From positions 806,001 to 870,000 of the forward strand of contig CAMRHE010000332.1 in the NCBI GenBank assembly GCA_947044405.1: a DNA stretch of 64,000 nt, written 5' to 3'. The translations under genes and the position numbers were made by a program. The notes under the pieces are model-generated. The model made no database searches. It saw only the letters and a list, made by a program, of their open reading frames with translations, and was not told the DNA's origin. The stretch comes from Leptodactylus fallax (lineage: Eukaryota; Chordata; Amphibia; Anura; Leptodactylidae). Below are positions 8,780-19,900 of the stretch, one piece after another (the first letter of the stretch is position 1; each line of letters begins with the position of its first letter).

Positions 8780-11719
8780 TGGTGGTTGGAAATCCTGGCT
8801 GATCCACGCCTGATACATCTTGACAAAGGTCAGTCTCTCCACATTTTGGGTGGACAGGCGAGTTTTCCTTGGGGTAATTATGGCCCCCGCCGCACTAAAC
8901 ACCCATTCTGATGTCACACTACTGGCCGGGCAGGAGCTTTTCCAGGGAAAACTCAGCCAGTTATGGCCACAAATCCAGTTTGGCTGCCCAGTAGTCCAGC
9001 GGATCTTTGATGATGGGTGGCAGGGTGCATTCTAAGTATGCCACCACCTGCTGGCTCAGGTTCTGCTCTATGTCTAGCTGCTGGTGAGTAGTTTCTTCAC
9101 TATGCGGGTGAACAAAGCTGCTCATCAGCGACTCTAGGCTCAGGCTGCTGCTGATGGAGCTGATACTGCTCCTGCCACCCCCACCTGCTATGGCAGTGCA
9201 AGATGAGCGCTCAGGGCACCCCTGGTCAGACCTGCAAGAGGATAGACGATGGGGCAGAGCAGATAGGCAACAGCCAACTGACTATATAGGATGTCTCTAT
9301 AGTAGTTCAGTTTGTCCTCCATCTCAGCGGGTGTAAAAAAAAAAAGGCCCCTATTTTTGTTCGGTAGCGAGGGTCTAACATGGTAGAGAACCAGTAGTCA
9401 TCCCTCTGCCGAATGGTGACAATTCGGCTGTCAGTATGCAAGCGAGCATGCATCGGGCCATTTGCGCAGGGACTCCCTGCATACATCTCCACTTCATACA
9501 GCGATGGTGTGTCTGGGTCATCTGCCTCGTCTTCCTCATCTTTTTCTTGTTCTTCCGGCTGTTCCTGCTCCTCCTCTCCTGTCAACCGTGTAGAAAAACC
9601 ACCCATTTTGCTACACATTGCTTGTGCTTCAATATCTTCCTCATCCTCCTCCAGTTCAGCCCCTACAGGGCTCATGTGGCCGTGAGATGTAGGCGCCATG
9701 TCTCCAGTCCCCTGACCAGCCAGATTTACAAGCAACTTTTCCAGCTCAAGGAGGGTGTGCTTGGTGGTGTACAAGTGGCTTATGTGTATGCAAAGTTTCC
9801 TTGCCATTTTTAGGATGTCTTGCTGATGGGTGGAACACTTAAGGAAACGCTTGACGACCAGATTGAACACGTGCGCCATGCAGGATGCATGGCTCAACCC
9901 TCCTTGACACAGCACCGAAACCATGCTCTTCCTGTTGTCGGTCACCATGGTTCCGATTTTAAGTTGTCTTGGAGAAAACCAGGATTCAATTTCTTGATTG
10001 AGGACATGGAGCAGTTCCTGCCCTGTGTGACTTTGTTTGCCCAGGCAAACGAGGTGTAGAGCAGCGTGACACCGCTGTACCCTGGACATGTGGTATGTTG
10101 GAGGAACACTGTGAATTGCCCCTGCAGTGGAGGCTGAGGACACAGTGGAGCATAAGGCGGACATTGCTGCAGGACCAACGGCGTGAGAACTTGGAGGCGG
10201 AAGCTGCATCACCTGCCCAAGTTGCTGGGGAGTCTGGGCAGGAACCACATTAACCCAGTGGCCCGTAATGGATATATATTGTCCTTGACCGTAGTTACAT
10301 CTCCACACGTCGGCACTGCCGTGCACTTTGGCAGACACTGATAGGCTCAAGGACTGGTCCACCTTCTGTTCTACATATTTGTGCAGGGCTGGTACTGCTT
10401 TTTTGGCAAAGAAATGATGGCTTGGGACTTTCCACCTCGGCTCGGCACAAGCCATCAGTTCTCTGAAAGGTGCAGAGCCCACCAATTGGAAAGGGAGGGA
10501 CTGCAGCACCAGCAACTTGGACAGGAGCACGTTCAGCTTCTGCACAATTGGATGAGTGCACGCATACTGTTGTCTCTTCAAAATCGCTTCTGTGATCGAT
10601 TGACTAGGAGGAGCAGGAGCATCACAACCAGCAGATGATGGGAAGGACACACAGCTTCCTTTCGGCTGAGGTGGTGGAGCCTTGACTGCCTGAAATAGGG
10701 TGCATGCTACTGGGTGATTCAGCGGTTGCTGCGGTAGGCTGGACCACCACATTGGAGCCATGGTTCTCCCAGGCCACTTTATTGTGACGCTGCATATGTT
10801 GACGCAGGGCTGTGGTGCCAACATTGACACCCTGGTCACCCTTCACCTTCTGCCGACAGATTCCACATATGGCCATGTGCACCTCCCCCAGCGACTTAAC
10901 AAAAAACTGCCACACCGCTGAGTAGGTGATTTTACCCCTAACACTCTGCACTAACTGACTACTACCACCACTGCGTCCATGAACCCCTGCACCACTGCTT
11001 TCCGGGCAGGTAGTCACTTGCGACGCTGGTGGTCTACCCCGGGCACGTTTGTCTCCTGACCTCCCACTGCTGCCACCCTGCTGACTCCGTCGCTGCCTCA
11101 TGAGCAAGCTGCCACACTCTTCTCTGGATGATGATGAAGCCCCTTTGTGACCCGGCTCCCAACTGCGATCGGCTACATCGTCATCCACTACTGTCTGCAG
11201 GTCACTGATGTCCTCCTCAACGGTCTCTGAGACAGGAGCCTGACCGCTTGCAACACCAGCTCCCATGCCACTCTCCTGATCACTACTTGTCCGCCTACTG
11301 GAGGAAGCAGCGGATGTCTCCTCCAGATCTTGGCTGGACAGTAGCTGCTGTCTGTCCTCTAGTAGCTCCTCGTCACTGTATAGTGAATCTGAGCCCACAG
11401 CATAGAGTACTTCTCTGGCTGAAGGAACAGAAAAGGACAGAGGCAGGTTGAGGACAGGTGAGGGCACAGGGCCTACTGCCAGGCCATACCAACTCTGGGT
11501 TGTGTCTGACAAACCCACCGACTCTTGGCTGGGTGTGTCTGATGTGACTTGGGATGAAGTGGATGACCGAGTCAACCATTCTACAACCATTGGGTTGCTG
11601 GTCAAGACACGAACGCTAGCTGACATGCCATGCTCCATTACTCTACTGTGACCTGTGCCAGGAACATTTAGGCTTGTGCCCCTCCCCTGTGCATAGCCTG
11701 TCGCTTCTCTGTCTGACAT
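8780..11719 (-). pseudogene. BED-finger hAT transposase, near full length but frameshifted
   Basis: Reading leftwards from ATG at 11719, an acidic Ser-rich N-terminus leads to a BED-type zinc finger (VWQFFVKSLGE, AICGICRQ, then His-x4-His in LRQHMQRHNK, about 10770-10940). After a frame change between about 10640 and 10750 the catalytic core follows: SADVWRC (first Asp, about 10305), MVTDNRKSM (second Asp, about 9940) and CMAHVFNLVVKRFL. The frame shifts again in an A-tract at about 9337-9347. The C-terminal dimerisation domain then reads DYWAAKLDLWPQL and ASSVTSEWVFSAAG, ITPRKTRLSTQNVERLTFV (8790-9010). hAT transposases excise DNA by a hairpin route and make 8-bp target duplications. This is the best-preserved hAT gene here, inactivated by at least two frameshifts. 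Confidence 0.85.
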
Positions 11720-11764
11720 ACTGTTAGATCAAAAAAGTAATTGAAAAGGAAATTAATACAGAGC

Positions 11765-12090
11765 AAGAAGTCCTGTAATTTTCCACTTTCAAGAGAACGG
11801 CAAATAAGCCCCTTATTTGTTTCCCCACTAATAAACACCTTTAAAAAAATGTTATAAGAGATAACTGCAGAGATTACTGGATGTGAATTAGGTTTTTTTG
11901 CCACTACTGTACTGCAAAATGGTCTGTAATTTCATACTTTGAAGAGAATGGTGAAAAAGCCCCTTATTTGTTTCCCCACTAATAAACACCTTTAAAAAGG
12001 CGTTATAACAGATAACTGCAGAGATTACTGGATAAGAACTCAGTTTTTTTGCACTACTGCACTGCAAAAGGCTTGTAATATTCTACCTTG
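11765..12090 (-). repeat. 151-bp tandem duplication in hAT 5' region
   Basis: About 2.2 copies of a 151-bp unit containing CCCCTTATTTGTTTCCCCAC and CAGAGATTACTGGAT. It lies upstream of the hAT start codon (minus strand), where subterminal repeats serve as transposase binding sites in some hAT families. That role is inference. Confidence 0.75.
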
Positions 12091-12514
12091 AACACACAGG
12101 TATGATCTATTGCAAACCTGCAATGAGCAGCAGTATAATGGCAGTGAGTGCTGCAATGTGTAGTATGATTGTTGCTATTACCGATGCTGCAACCATCCCA
12201 AATGAACCCTGTTCTGCTTCAATACTCTTCTGTAAATTCCTCACTATCCTTTTCCTACACTTCTAAGGCTCTTTCCCTGAACTTCTAGAAGTTTTGAATT
12301 GTTTTCTACCACTTTCCCTAGCACCTGCTGACGTCTCTCCCTGCTCTAAGTATGATGTGAAATGACTGAACCTAAAATGGCGGAGGATTTTTATAGGGCT
12401 GTGACATCACAGGGCCGGCTGGCTGCTGATTAGCTGCACGCATGGCATTGTGGGTGATCCCGCGTTCCCAGAGTTCCTTGCCCCTTGTCCTAACATTTGT
12501 AGCAGCCATTTTAT

Positions 12515-12630
12515 TAAAAAATGCGATTCGATACATCGAAGCGTGAGGAAATCCGGAATCGAGGCAAATCGAAGATTTCCTGAAATTCAGATCAAATTCT
12601 ACTTCTTCAGCTTCGATTCGCTCATCTCTG
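12515..12630 (-). mobile_element. hAT 5' terminus
   Basis: The block ends at 12630 with TTCGATTCGCTCATCTCTG, the inverted form of the terminus of the MITEs at 42594, 47069 and 54017. It is probably the start of the hAT element whose transposase is at 8780-11719, and those MITEs are likely its deletion derivatives. I could not find a matching left terminus between 7990 and 8780, so that end is probably lost. Confidence 0.65.
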
Positions 12631-12639
12631 ATGAAAATG

Positions 12640-13255
12640 ATAACTACAATGACCAAGTGCTAGGTGTGGATGTGGCCTGTCTATAAAGAAGGTCATAGGA
12701 GAAGGAATAGGACAGTCTTGATCACTTTGCCTGTCAGTGCCACTTCCAATTCTATTGCGCCAAATTAGTTGTTGATGCCGCTTCATGTGTGCCAACAAGT
12801 GTGCCTGCCCATCCACAGCTAATTTTCTGCTATTAGATCTTGTACACAAAAATTATCAGATTCAGTAATTTCATCGTTTTCCCCATTTTTTGTGACTCGT
12901 CATGGCAATGGGATTCCTCTATGCTCTCACAATTCCCAACAAATTTCCCCTTAGTGCCCGTACCACCGCAACTACCAGTAGCAAAACTTCTGTCACTACT
13001 ACCTCCACCAATAATCATGTCTTCTACCTCTACCTCCTTTATATCCCAAAAAAAACCTGAATCCTGAAATTAGATTTAGCCTTGAAAGTGTAATCTGGCC
13101 AATATTAGACTATAACACTCAGTGTTAGCCAGGTTTTTTTTTTTTTTACTTGCACATTCTAAGTATGGTTAACTAAAAAAAAACAAAACCTTAACAAACT
13201 GAGTTTTTAATGACTACCACAGGCTGCGTCATTGTTCTTACCATTAGAATGGTAC
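12640..13255 (-). pseudogene. Older hAT family, BED-finger N-terminal remnant (copy 1)
   Basis: The minus strand carries VEVEDMIIGGGSSDRSFATG and then, in another frame, a BED-like His pair (LLAHMKRHQQLIWRN, near 12780). A longer copy lies at 45267-46380, upstream of gene 3. Both copies abut or precede a zinc-finger gene unit, so the remnant probably travelled with the unit. Confidence 0.6.
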
Positions 13256-14390
13256 ACATCACACACACAACTCCGCTCCATATACATCATACACACACAG
13301 CTCTGCTCCATACACATCATACACACACAGCTCTGCTCCATACACATCATACACACACGGCTCTGCTCCGTACACATCATACACACACAGCTCTGCTCCA
13401 TACACATCATACACACACAGCTCTGCTCCATACACATCATACACACACAGCTCTGCTCCATACACATCATACACACACAGCTCTGCTCCATACACATCAT
13501 ACACACACAGCTCTGCTCCATACACATCATACACACACAGCTCTGCTCCATACACATCATACACACACAACTCCGCTCCATATACATCATACACACACAG
13601 CTCTGCTCCGTACACGTCATACACACACAGCTCTGCTCCATACACATCATACACACACAGCTCTGCTCCATACACATCATACACACACAGCTCTGCTCCA
13701 TACACGTCATACACACACAGCTCTGCTCCATACACGTCATACACACACAGCTCTGCTCCATACACATCACACACACAACTCCGCTCCATATACATCATAC
13801 ACACACAGCTCTGCTCCATACACGTCATACACACAGCTCTGCTCCATACACGTCATACACACACGGCTCTGCTCCATACACTCACACAGCTCTGCTCCAT
13901 ACACGTCATACACACACAGCTCTGCTCCATACACATCATACACACACGGCTCTGCTCCATACACGTTATACACACACGGCTCTGCTCCATACATGTCATA
14001 CACACACAGCTCTGCTCCGTACACATCATACACACACAGCTCTGCTCCATACACATCATACACACACAGCTCTGCTCCATACACATCATACACACACAGC
14101 TCTGCCCATACACGTCATACACACACAGCTCTGCTCCATACACATCATACACACACGGCTCTGCTCCGTACACATCATACACACACAGCTCTGCTCCATA
14201 CACGTCATACACACACAGCTGTGCTCAATACACATCATACACACACAGCTCTGCTCCATACACATCATACACACACAGCTCTGCTCCGTACACGTCATAC
14301 ACACACGGCTCTGCTCCATACACGTCATACACACACGGCTCTGCTCCATATACATCATACACACACAGCTCTGCTCCATACACACTGTAA
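13255..14390 (+). repeat. 30-bp minisatellite upstream of gene 1
   Basis: About 38 units of 30 bp with consensus CACATCATACACACACAGCT plus CTGCTCCATA. Variants (CAACTCCGCTCCATATA, CACGGCTCTG) recur in blocks, and one short unit is seen near 13880. The same unit precedes gene 2 (31565-31790) and gene 3 (48535-49240). The period is a multiple of three, so long open frames appear on both strands and are artefacts. Confidence 0.95.
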
Positions 14391-14414
14391 CTACATCCTG
14401 ATCCTGACACGTAC

Positions 14415-14456
14415 TGAATTTCCCCATTGTGGGACTATTAAAGGACTATTATTATT
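14415..14456 (+). mobile_element. Ultra-short 42-bp LINE 3' tail insertion
   Basis: TGAATTTCCCCATTGTGGGA and the following ACTATTAAAGGACTATTATT match the 3' end of the LINE found in the DIRS copies (complement of about 2344-2392). The insertion is bounded by GTAC at 14411-14414 and 14457-14460. The corresponding sequence upstream of genes 2 and 3 reads CACGTACACTTCAGC without the insert, so the empty site is visible. Confidence 0.85.
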
Positions 14457-14460
14457 GTAC

Positions 14461-14538
14461 ACTTCAGCTCATCCAGCACTGACCACAACCAGCACAGCAG
14501 AGTCCTGTATACACTGAGCACGTAACCTGGTAACGCCT
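14461..14538 (+). other. Gene-unit 5' flank
   Basis: Sequence shared with the flanks of genes 2 (31816-31890) and 3 (49268-49345), including CACTTCAGCTCAT and GTCCTGTATACACTGAGCA. It is interrupted at 14539 by the solo LTR. Confidence 0.7.
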
Positions 14539-15384
14539 TGTAGGGAACTGCCATTTCTACTAGTATATAATGTATCTCGCTTCTCTGCCCCTGCAGTTTG
14601 GCTTCAGAGACCCCAGGCATTCAGTGCAGGGTTTGTTTTGTAAATACAGTGAGTCAGAGACATGTGAGCAGAGCTGTAACTGTAGTTAGGGATCCATATA
14701 TATATATACTGTATATACAGTTCAGGGCAGTGATAGGTTAGGCTTCCGAAGGCCAACTAGCTAGTTAGAGGCCCGGTGGCACTAGTAGTTTAGCTGGCAG
14801 GTTAAGGACTCAGTGTTAGGGTAGTCAGGCCTGCATCTACTGCCGTCACCGTCGCCCTGTTTGCTGCCTGTGAAGAATCTCACCATCATCATCATCATCT
14901 CCTGATCGGCTGTCTGTCATCTCCTGGAAGAATCCGAGGATCCACAGTCATCCACAGGGGCCCCTGCATCTCTTCTGTTGCCTGGAGGTATTGTGCACTG
15001 GACTCTTGCTATATATCTATATATATACCCGGGTATATAACCTAAGACGGTTGAGGACTTGCTGGTTGTTGTAGTACTGCTGTGTTCTGAGTATATTTTA
15101 TGTATGTATTATTACCCTGTTGATTCTTATAAAGCTACTGTTATAACCTTATGTGGTATCTGTATGTATTCTTCAGACTGTGAGATTAGTACAGGGATCC
15201 TTGTTAAGGCTACTAACTGTACTTCATGGGTAAGTCCCAGGAAGAGACCGCCCTGTAATACAGAGGCTCTATCCTGGGTGGGGGCCCTGATATATGTCAT
15301 ATATGTTCCCATTATACACACAGGTCAGCGCCAGAGTCTGTTGCCGGAGGGATAATACTCATACCCCGCCCAAATAGGGCTACA
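14539..15384. mobile_element. Solo LTR in gene 1 promoter region
   Basis: An 846-bp insertion begins TGTAGGGAACT and ends ATAGGGCTACA, giving TG...CA ends with short inverted repeats. The right flank is ACCT (15385-15388) and the left is GCCT (14535-14538). Genes 2 and 3 have an uninterrupted ACACCTCATCATGTGATC here, so the target duplication is ACCT with one later change. No coding sequence is present. The 4-bp duplication fits class I ERV or some Ty3/gypsy elements; the family is not determined. Confidence 0.8.
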
Positions 15385-15500
15385 ACCTCATCATGTGATC
15401 ACTTGACTCCTCCCACACATGATTACATGACTGTGACATAATCACAGGTCCTGTAACTGAAGAGGAAGTATATATACAGTATACAGCAGTACAGGAGGAG
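15385..15500 (+). promoter_or_regulatory. Gene 1 promoter and probable untranslated exon
   Basis: The block CATCATGTGATCACTTGACT, CCTCCCACACATG and TGACATAATCACAGG, then a TATATATAC box at about 15470, is conserved upstream of all three zinc-finger genes. A candidate 5' splice site ACAGGAGGAG/GTATGTG at 15500/15501 is conserved too. It would join to the acceptor at 16921/16922. Transcription start is inferred, not seen. Confidence 0.6.
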
Positions 15501-16921
15501 GTATGTGTGTATATACAGTATATATATATGTGTAGTCACCGTCTTTGTCTGTCAGGATCACTGCGCCACATGTGTCATTAACCCCGTCATTTATTATCAA
15601 AGCTGTTTTAAGAAAAAAATTTATTTGTGTGATTTAAGGGACAGAACTATTTTTACTTTTGTAGCCGTACAAGGGATTTTTTTATGTTATGAGTAATTTC
15701 TTTTTTTTTTTTTTACTTATTTATTAGTTTTTTATTAACACTTTTTTTGACGGGAATGACAGAAAAGCAATATGGCCGGTGATTCTGTATTTTTGTGTTA
15801 TGTTTTATGCCGTGCAGTGTACATAGGGGTCAGCACGACTGAGACAATTTCATATATGTGTGTATTTTTTTAAGAATTTTACAAAATAAAACAACTTTTT
15901 ATGGCAATCGGTTTTTTTTTGTTTTTTTTTATTGTGCAAATTTTTTAAGAAACTTTTTTTTTTACTTTATTTTTTTTTAATTTCCTGCTAGGACTCTTCA
16001 CAATATTTGAGGTCTTATCTAAATTCTTCTCCCCTCTTCCTTATCCACAAATCATGGACTTCATAAGGGCATATTTTTGAAAAATAATACAGATGTGCTC
16101 CATTTTGCGGTCCACGGAGCTTCCTTAAGGCCAGAGCCCCACGTGGTGTAAATGCCGAGGAAAAAAATCCAGTGTCTTACAGTCACATCAAAGTGGATAG
16201 GATTCTAACAAATCCCATCCCCACTTTGCGGGATAAAATATGGTGTGAACACGTGGCGATTTCCAAAAACATTGCAGTTTTGGAAATCGCAGTATGTCAA
16301 TTATATCCATGGAAACGGCAGCAGTTTCCCTATAGATATAATGGAAGCAGAAAGTCCGCAGAGAAAACCTCTGAACTTTCTGTGCAAAGCGCTGGTGGAA
16401 TAACCGCCACGTGGGACCTTAGCCTCAAGTCTTTGGGTCTGTGGCAATCACGGACCGCACATGGATGCCATCTTGGTGCTATCCCTTTTTCATGGACCCA
16501 CAGACAATAGAAAAGTATAATGTCTGCGATTCACAAGTTCACAATTGTCTATTATGGAACCCTTCACTACACGTCACAGACCTCCAGGGTCTTTGGAAAA
16601 ACAAAACCTGTAGACTGAGTGGGTGTTAAATTCTGGGCCGCTGCTTTTATGGTCCTTTTTAGTCCATTTACATCATTGTAAGATAATCATTGATTACAGC
16701 CTTGATGCCAATATGAAGGTCATGTGACCATGGCGGCCCACGATTGGCTGTAGCTCGCTTGTGAATAATACGGCATACTTTGAAACTACTTTAATCAAAT
16801 AAGGTTGAAATGTCCTGACAAGCCAAACATCTCCTGTAACATATTATAGAAAGAGGAAACAACAAATACACTTTATTATCTCCTCACATATTTTATCTTA
16901 GTTATATTTTTATCCATTCAG
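15501..16921 (+). other. Gene 1 first intron (probable)
   Basis: T-rich sequence. Two parts (15535-16030 and 16520-16921) are shared with 49498-50105 and 50110-50507 upstream of gene 3, while the middle (about 16030-16520) is specific to gene 1. It ends in a good acceptor (TTTATCCATTCAG). No other feature seen. Confidence 0.55.
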
Positions 16922-16937
16922 GTTCCTACAATACAAG

Positions 16938-19900
16938 ATGAAGAGAGACAGAGGCAAGATGGCAGAAAGTATAATAAATCTCACCCTAGAGATACTGTAC
17001 CAGCTTACTGGAGAGGTGAGAGATTCTGATGATGTCACATGACATCATTCTTATCTATAGTAATAACAGATGATATGACTGGAGAGGTGAGAGATTCTGA
17101 TGATGTCACATTACATCATTCTTATCTATAGTAATAACACATGATATGACTGGAGAGGTGAGAGATTCTGATGATGTCACATTACATCATTCTTATCTAT
17201 AGTAATAACACATGATATGACTGGAGAGGTGAGAGATTCTGATGATGTCACATTACATCATTCTTATCTATAGTAATAACAGATGATATGACGGGAGAGG
17301 TGAGGGACTCTGGACATGTATGTAGTGATATTTATTAACGTGTCTGTCCATAAACAGGATTACACAGTAGTGAAGAAGACCTCTAGTGGGCGCTGTCAGG
17401 CTCCTGTGTCTGAAGGATGGGGGAGAACCCTGAGCCCAATCCCGGGGCCTCCACCTCACTCCCTGATACGTGAGGAGATCAATGGACAGAAGATCCTAGA
17501 ACTCACCAACAAGATGATTGAGCTGCTGACTGGAGAGGTGACACTGCTGGGAATGCTGGGACATTATACAGGAGCTATGAAGGGATCTGGTGATGACTGT
17601 ATCATTGTGTTGTCAGGTTCCTATAAGGTGTCAGGATGTCACTGTCTATTTCTCCATGGAGGAGTGGGAGTATTTAGAAGGACACAAAGATGTGTACAAG
17701 GAGGTGATGATGGAGGATCAGCAGCCCCTCACATCAGCAGGTAATAGACATGACTAAATACACACGGCCTCTCATTATCTGTATGGAAAGAATGAATTCA
17801 GTCCCTGTATGTGTTTCCTCCAGTTCCATCCAGTAAGAGAACATCAGCGGAGAGATGTCCCAGTCCTCTTCTAGCACAGGATTGTAAGGAAGAAAATGTC
17901 TTTCCCCAGGATGATCAGGTAGATGGAGATAAGGTGACATGAAATCTTCCCTCTGCCCTGTAGAAGGGCTGTGAAGGTCTCGGGGTCAGTCTGGTTTTAT
18001 CCCACAGTATTAGATGTTTCCTACTTGTGTAATGAGAAAGGTGGAGATGGCAGGATAAAGCTGACCATAGACATGACATGTTGTCTGGATCTTCTCACAG
18101 TTTCTCCATCCGTCTGGTGACTTTTACAATATTTGTTTCACAGTTTTCATATATGGATGAAGATCTGAACATTATTGTTGTTCCGGAGACATATGTGAGT
18201 AGTGATGAGGACTGTAAGGAGGACATTTTTAGAGGTAACCGCACAGGTGAGTAGTCACTACTACAGTAAATAGGGGCCTGTTCACATTATGTTTGCCTGT
18301 CCTGTTGTAAGGTTCATTTGACTTATTTATTATTTCAAATGGATTTATTGGTTTTCATTGGGGCTTGTGTCATATTTAAAGGTGTGAGATAGATTCGTCT
18401 GATACCAATACACTATAGATACACTATTTTATCCATGACGTGACAGAGCCTCTGACGCAGATGGAAACATAATAGTTTTTGGTGCATTTTTATTAATTAT
18501 GCAGATTTTTAGTATAGGAATATATAAATATCTTGTCCCAATTTGTATCCACTTTAAAATGAATAAAAAATAGTCACCGCATGTTCTACTCCTTACATCT
18601 GCTCCATCGCCATAGCTTCTTTGTACAGATGTGTCAGGACAATTCTGTTCTATCCTACATGTGGCTGCTCATTGTATTGACTTGGGTTTGTAACAAATTG
18701 GAGTCATTATCCAAAATATTTCAAACACTGCATAGAGAGTAAACCGAGAATGGTGTGATAGAGAAAAGACATTGAATAAAAGGGAATCCTGTGGACCAAA
18801 AAGGGGTCAGAGAAGGATGTCAACAATCATTCTGATAAAATTGCAGCCGAATACAACGCTGGTGCTCCAAATCACATGTCCAAATGCACAGCTCACGTCC
18901 TTAACATGGATGAACAGTCAGCCAGTTTGGGCACCATTGCTGTCTAAGGAAAGCAGAAAGGCAAAGCTCAAAAAGAGAAATAACTTGGGATCATGGAGCG
19001 GTGAATAAGCATTGTCTGGTCAAAGCAATCCACATCTGTTGCACCATGCTGATGGAAGGGGCAGAATTTTGAAGAAGCGTGAATTTATAAATCCTTCCTG
19101 TCAGATATCAACAGTTCAGCCAGGTGAAGTAAGGGTATTTTCTGGAATGTTTTCTGGGTCCTCTGATACCTGATGGTTTTAGGGAAGGAAATCTCCCCCT
19201 TATAGTTATTTGTTTTACTATTTACTTCGTAGCTTGCCTAGGTTATTTTTCCCTTGTGTACTTACCTCGGTGGAATTCTCGGTCTCCCGCCTTCTTCCTG
19301 GGTTCTGTGCGGCCATGGCGGCCATCTTGATTGTGGCAGGGGTGCGTGCACGCCAGTGAAGCACTTCCAGTGCCGCAGGCAAAGCCTTCTGGGCCACATT
19401 TGTGTATTCTCCAGCCGGGAAGCATGGGGCGTTGGCTAAGCCCTTAATCCTCTCATTTCACGTCTTATTGGTAGGGGGGCATTTTTGGGGATGTATTGCT
19501 TCAATTAAGCGGCTTCTACCCTATATATAGGCATGCAGCAGCCTTAGAGGGCTGATACTTGTTCTGCTAGCTGGACACTCTGTGTCTCTGTGGCTTTAGT
19601 CTGTTGCTATTCTAGTGCAGCCGCCTTGTGGAGCAGTTTACTTGCGTTTTTCTTTACTGCCTTACTACTTCAAGGTAGTTTAATGAATAAAGGGCCTTCC
19701 CCGTTTCTTTAATTTATGGATTCTAATCCCTCTGACTTTTTACTTTCTAGATGTCTTCTGCGGGCTCTGGTGGGAGAGACTCAGCCAGTAGGGTCATCCT
19801 CAAAAAGGAGACACCTAACTTGCAGAGACTGTGACATCCCTCTGCCTGATGGCTATGAACATAATAGATGCTGCCATTGATCCGTCCGCAGAACCGTCTC

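Noticed and set aside
13255..14390. Regular 30-bp direct repeats that superficially resemble a CRISPR array
   Set aside because: No spacers between units, no cas genes, and the surrounding genes have introns; it is a eukaryotic minisatellite.
13210..14517. Open frames of 190-435 codons on both strands (HTALLHTHHT..., CVYDVYGAEL...)
   Set aside because: They lie entirely in the 30-bp minisatellite, whose period is a multiple of three, so all frames stay open. No independent coding signal.
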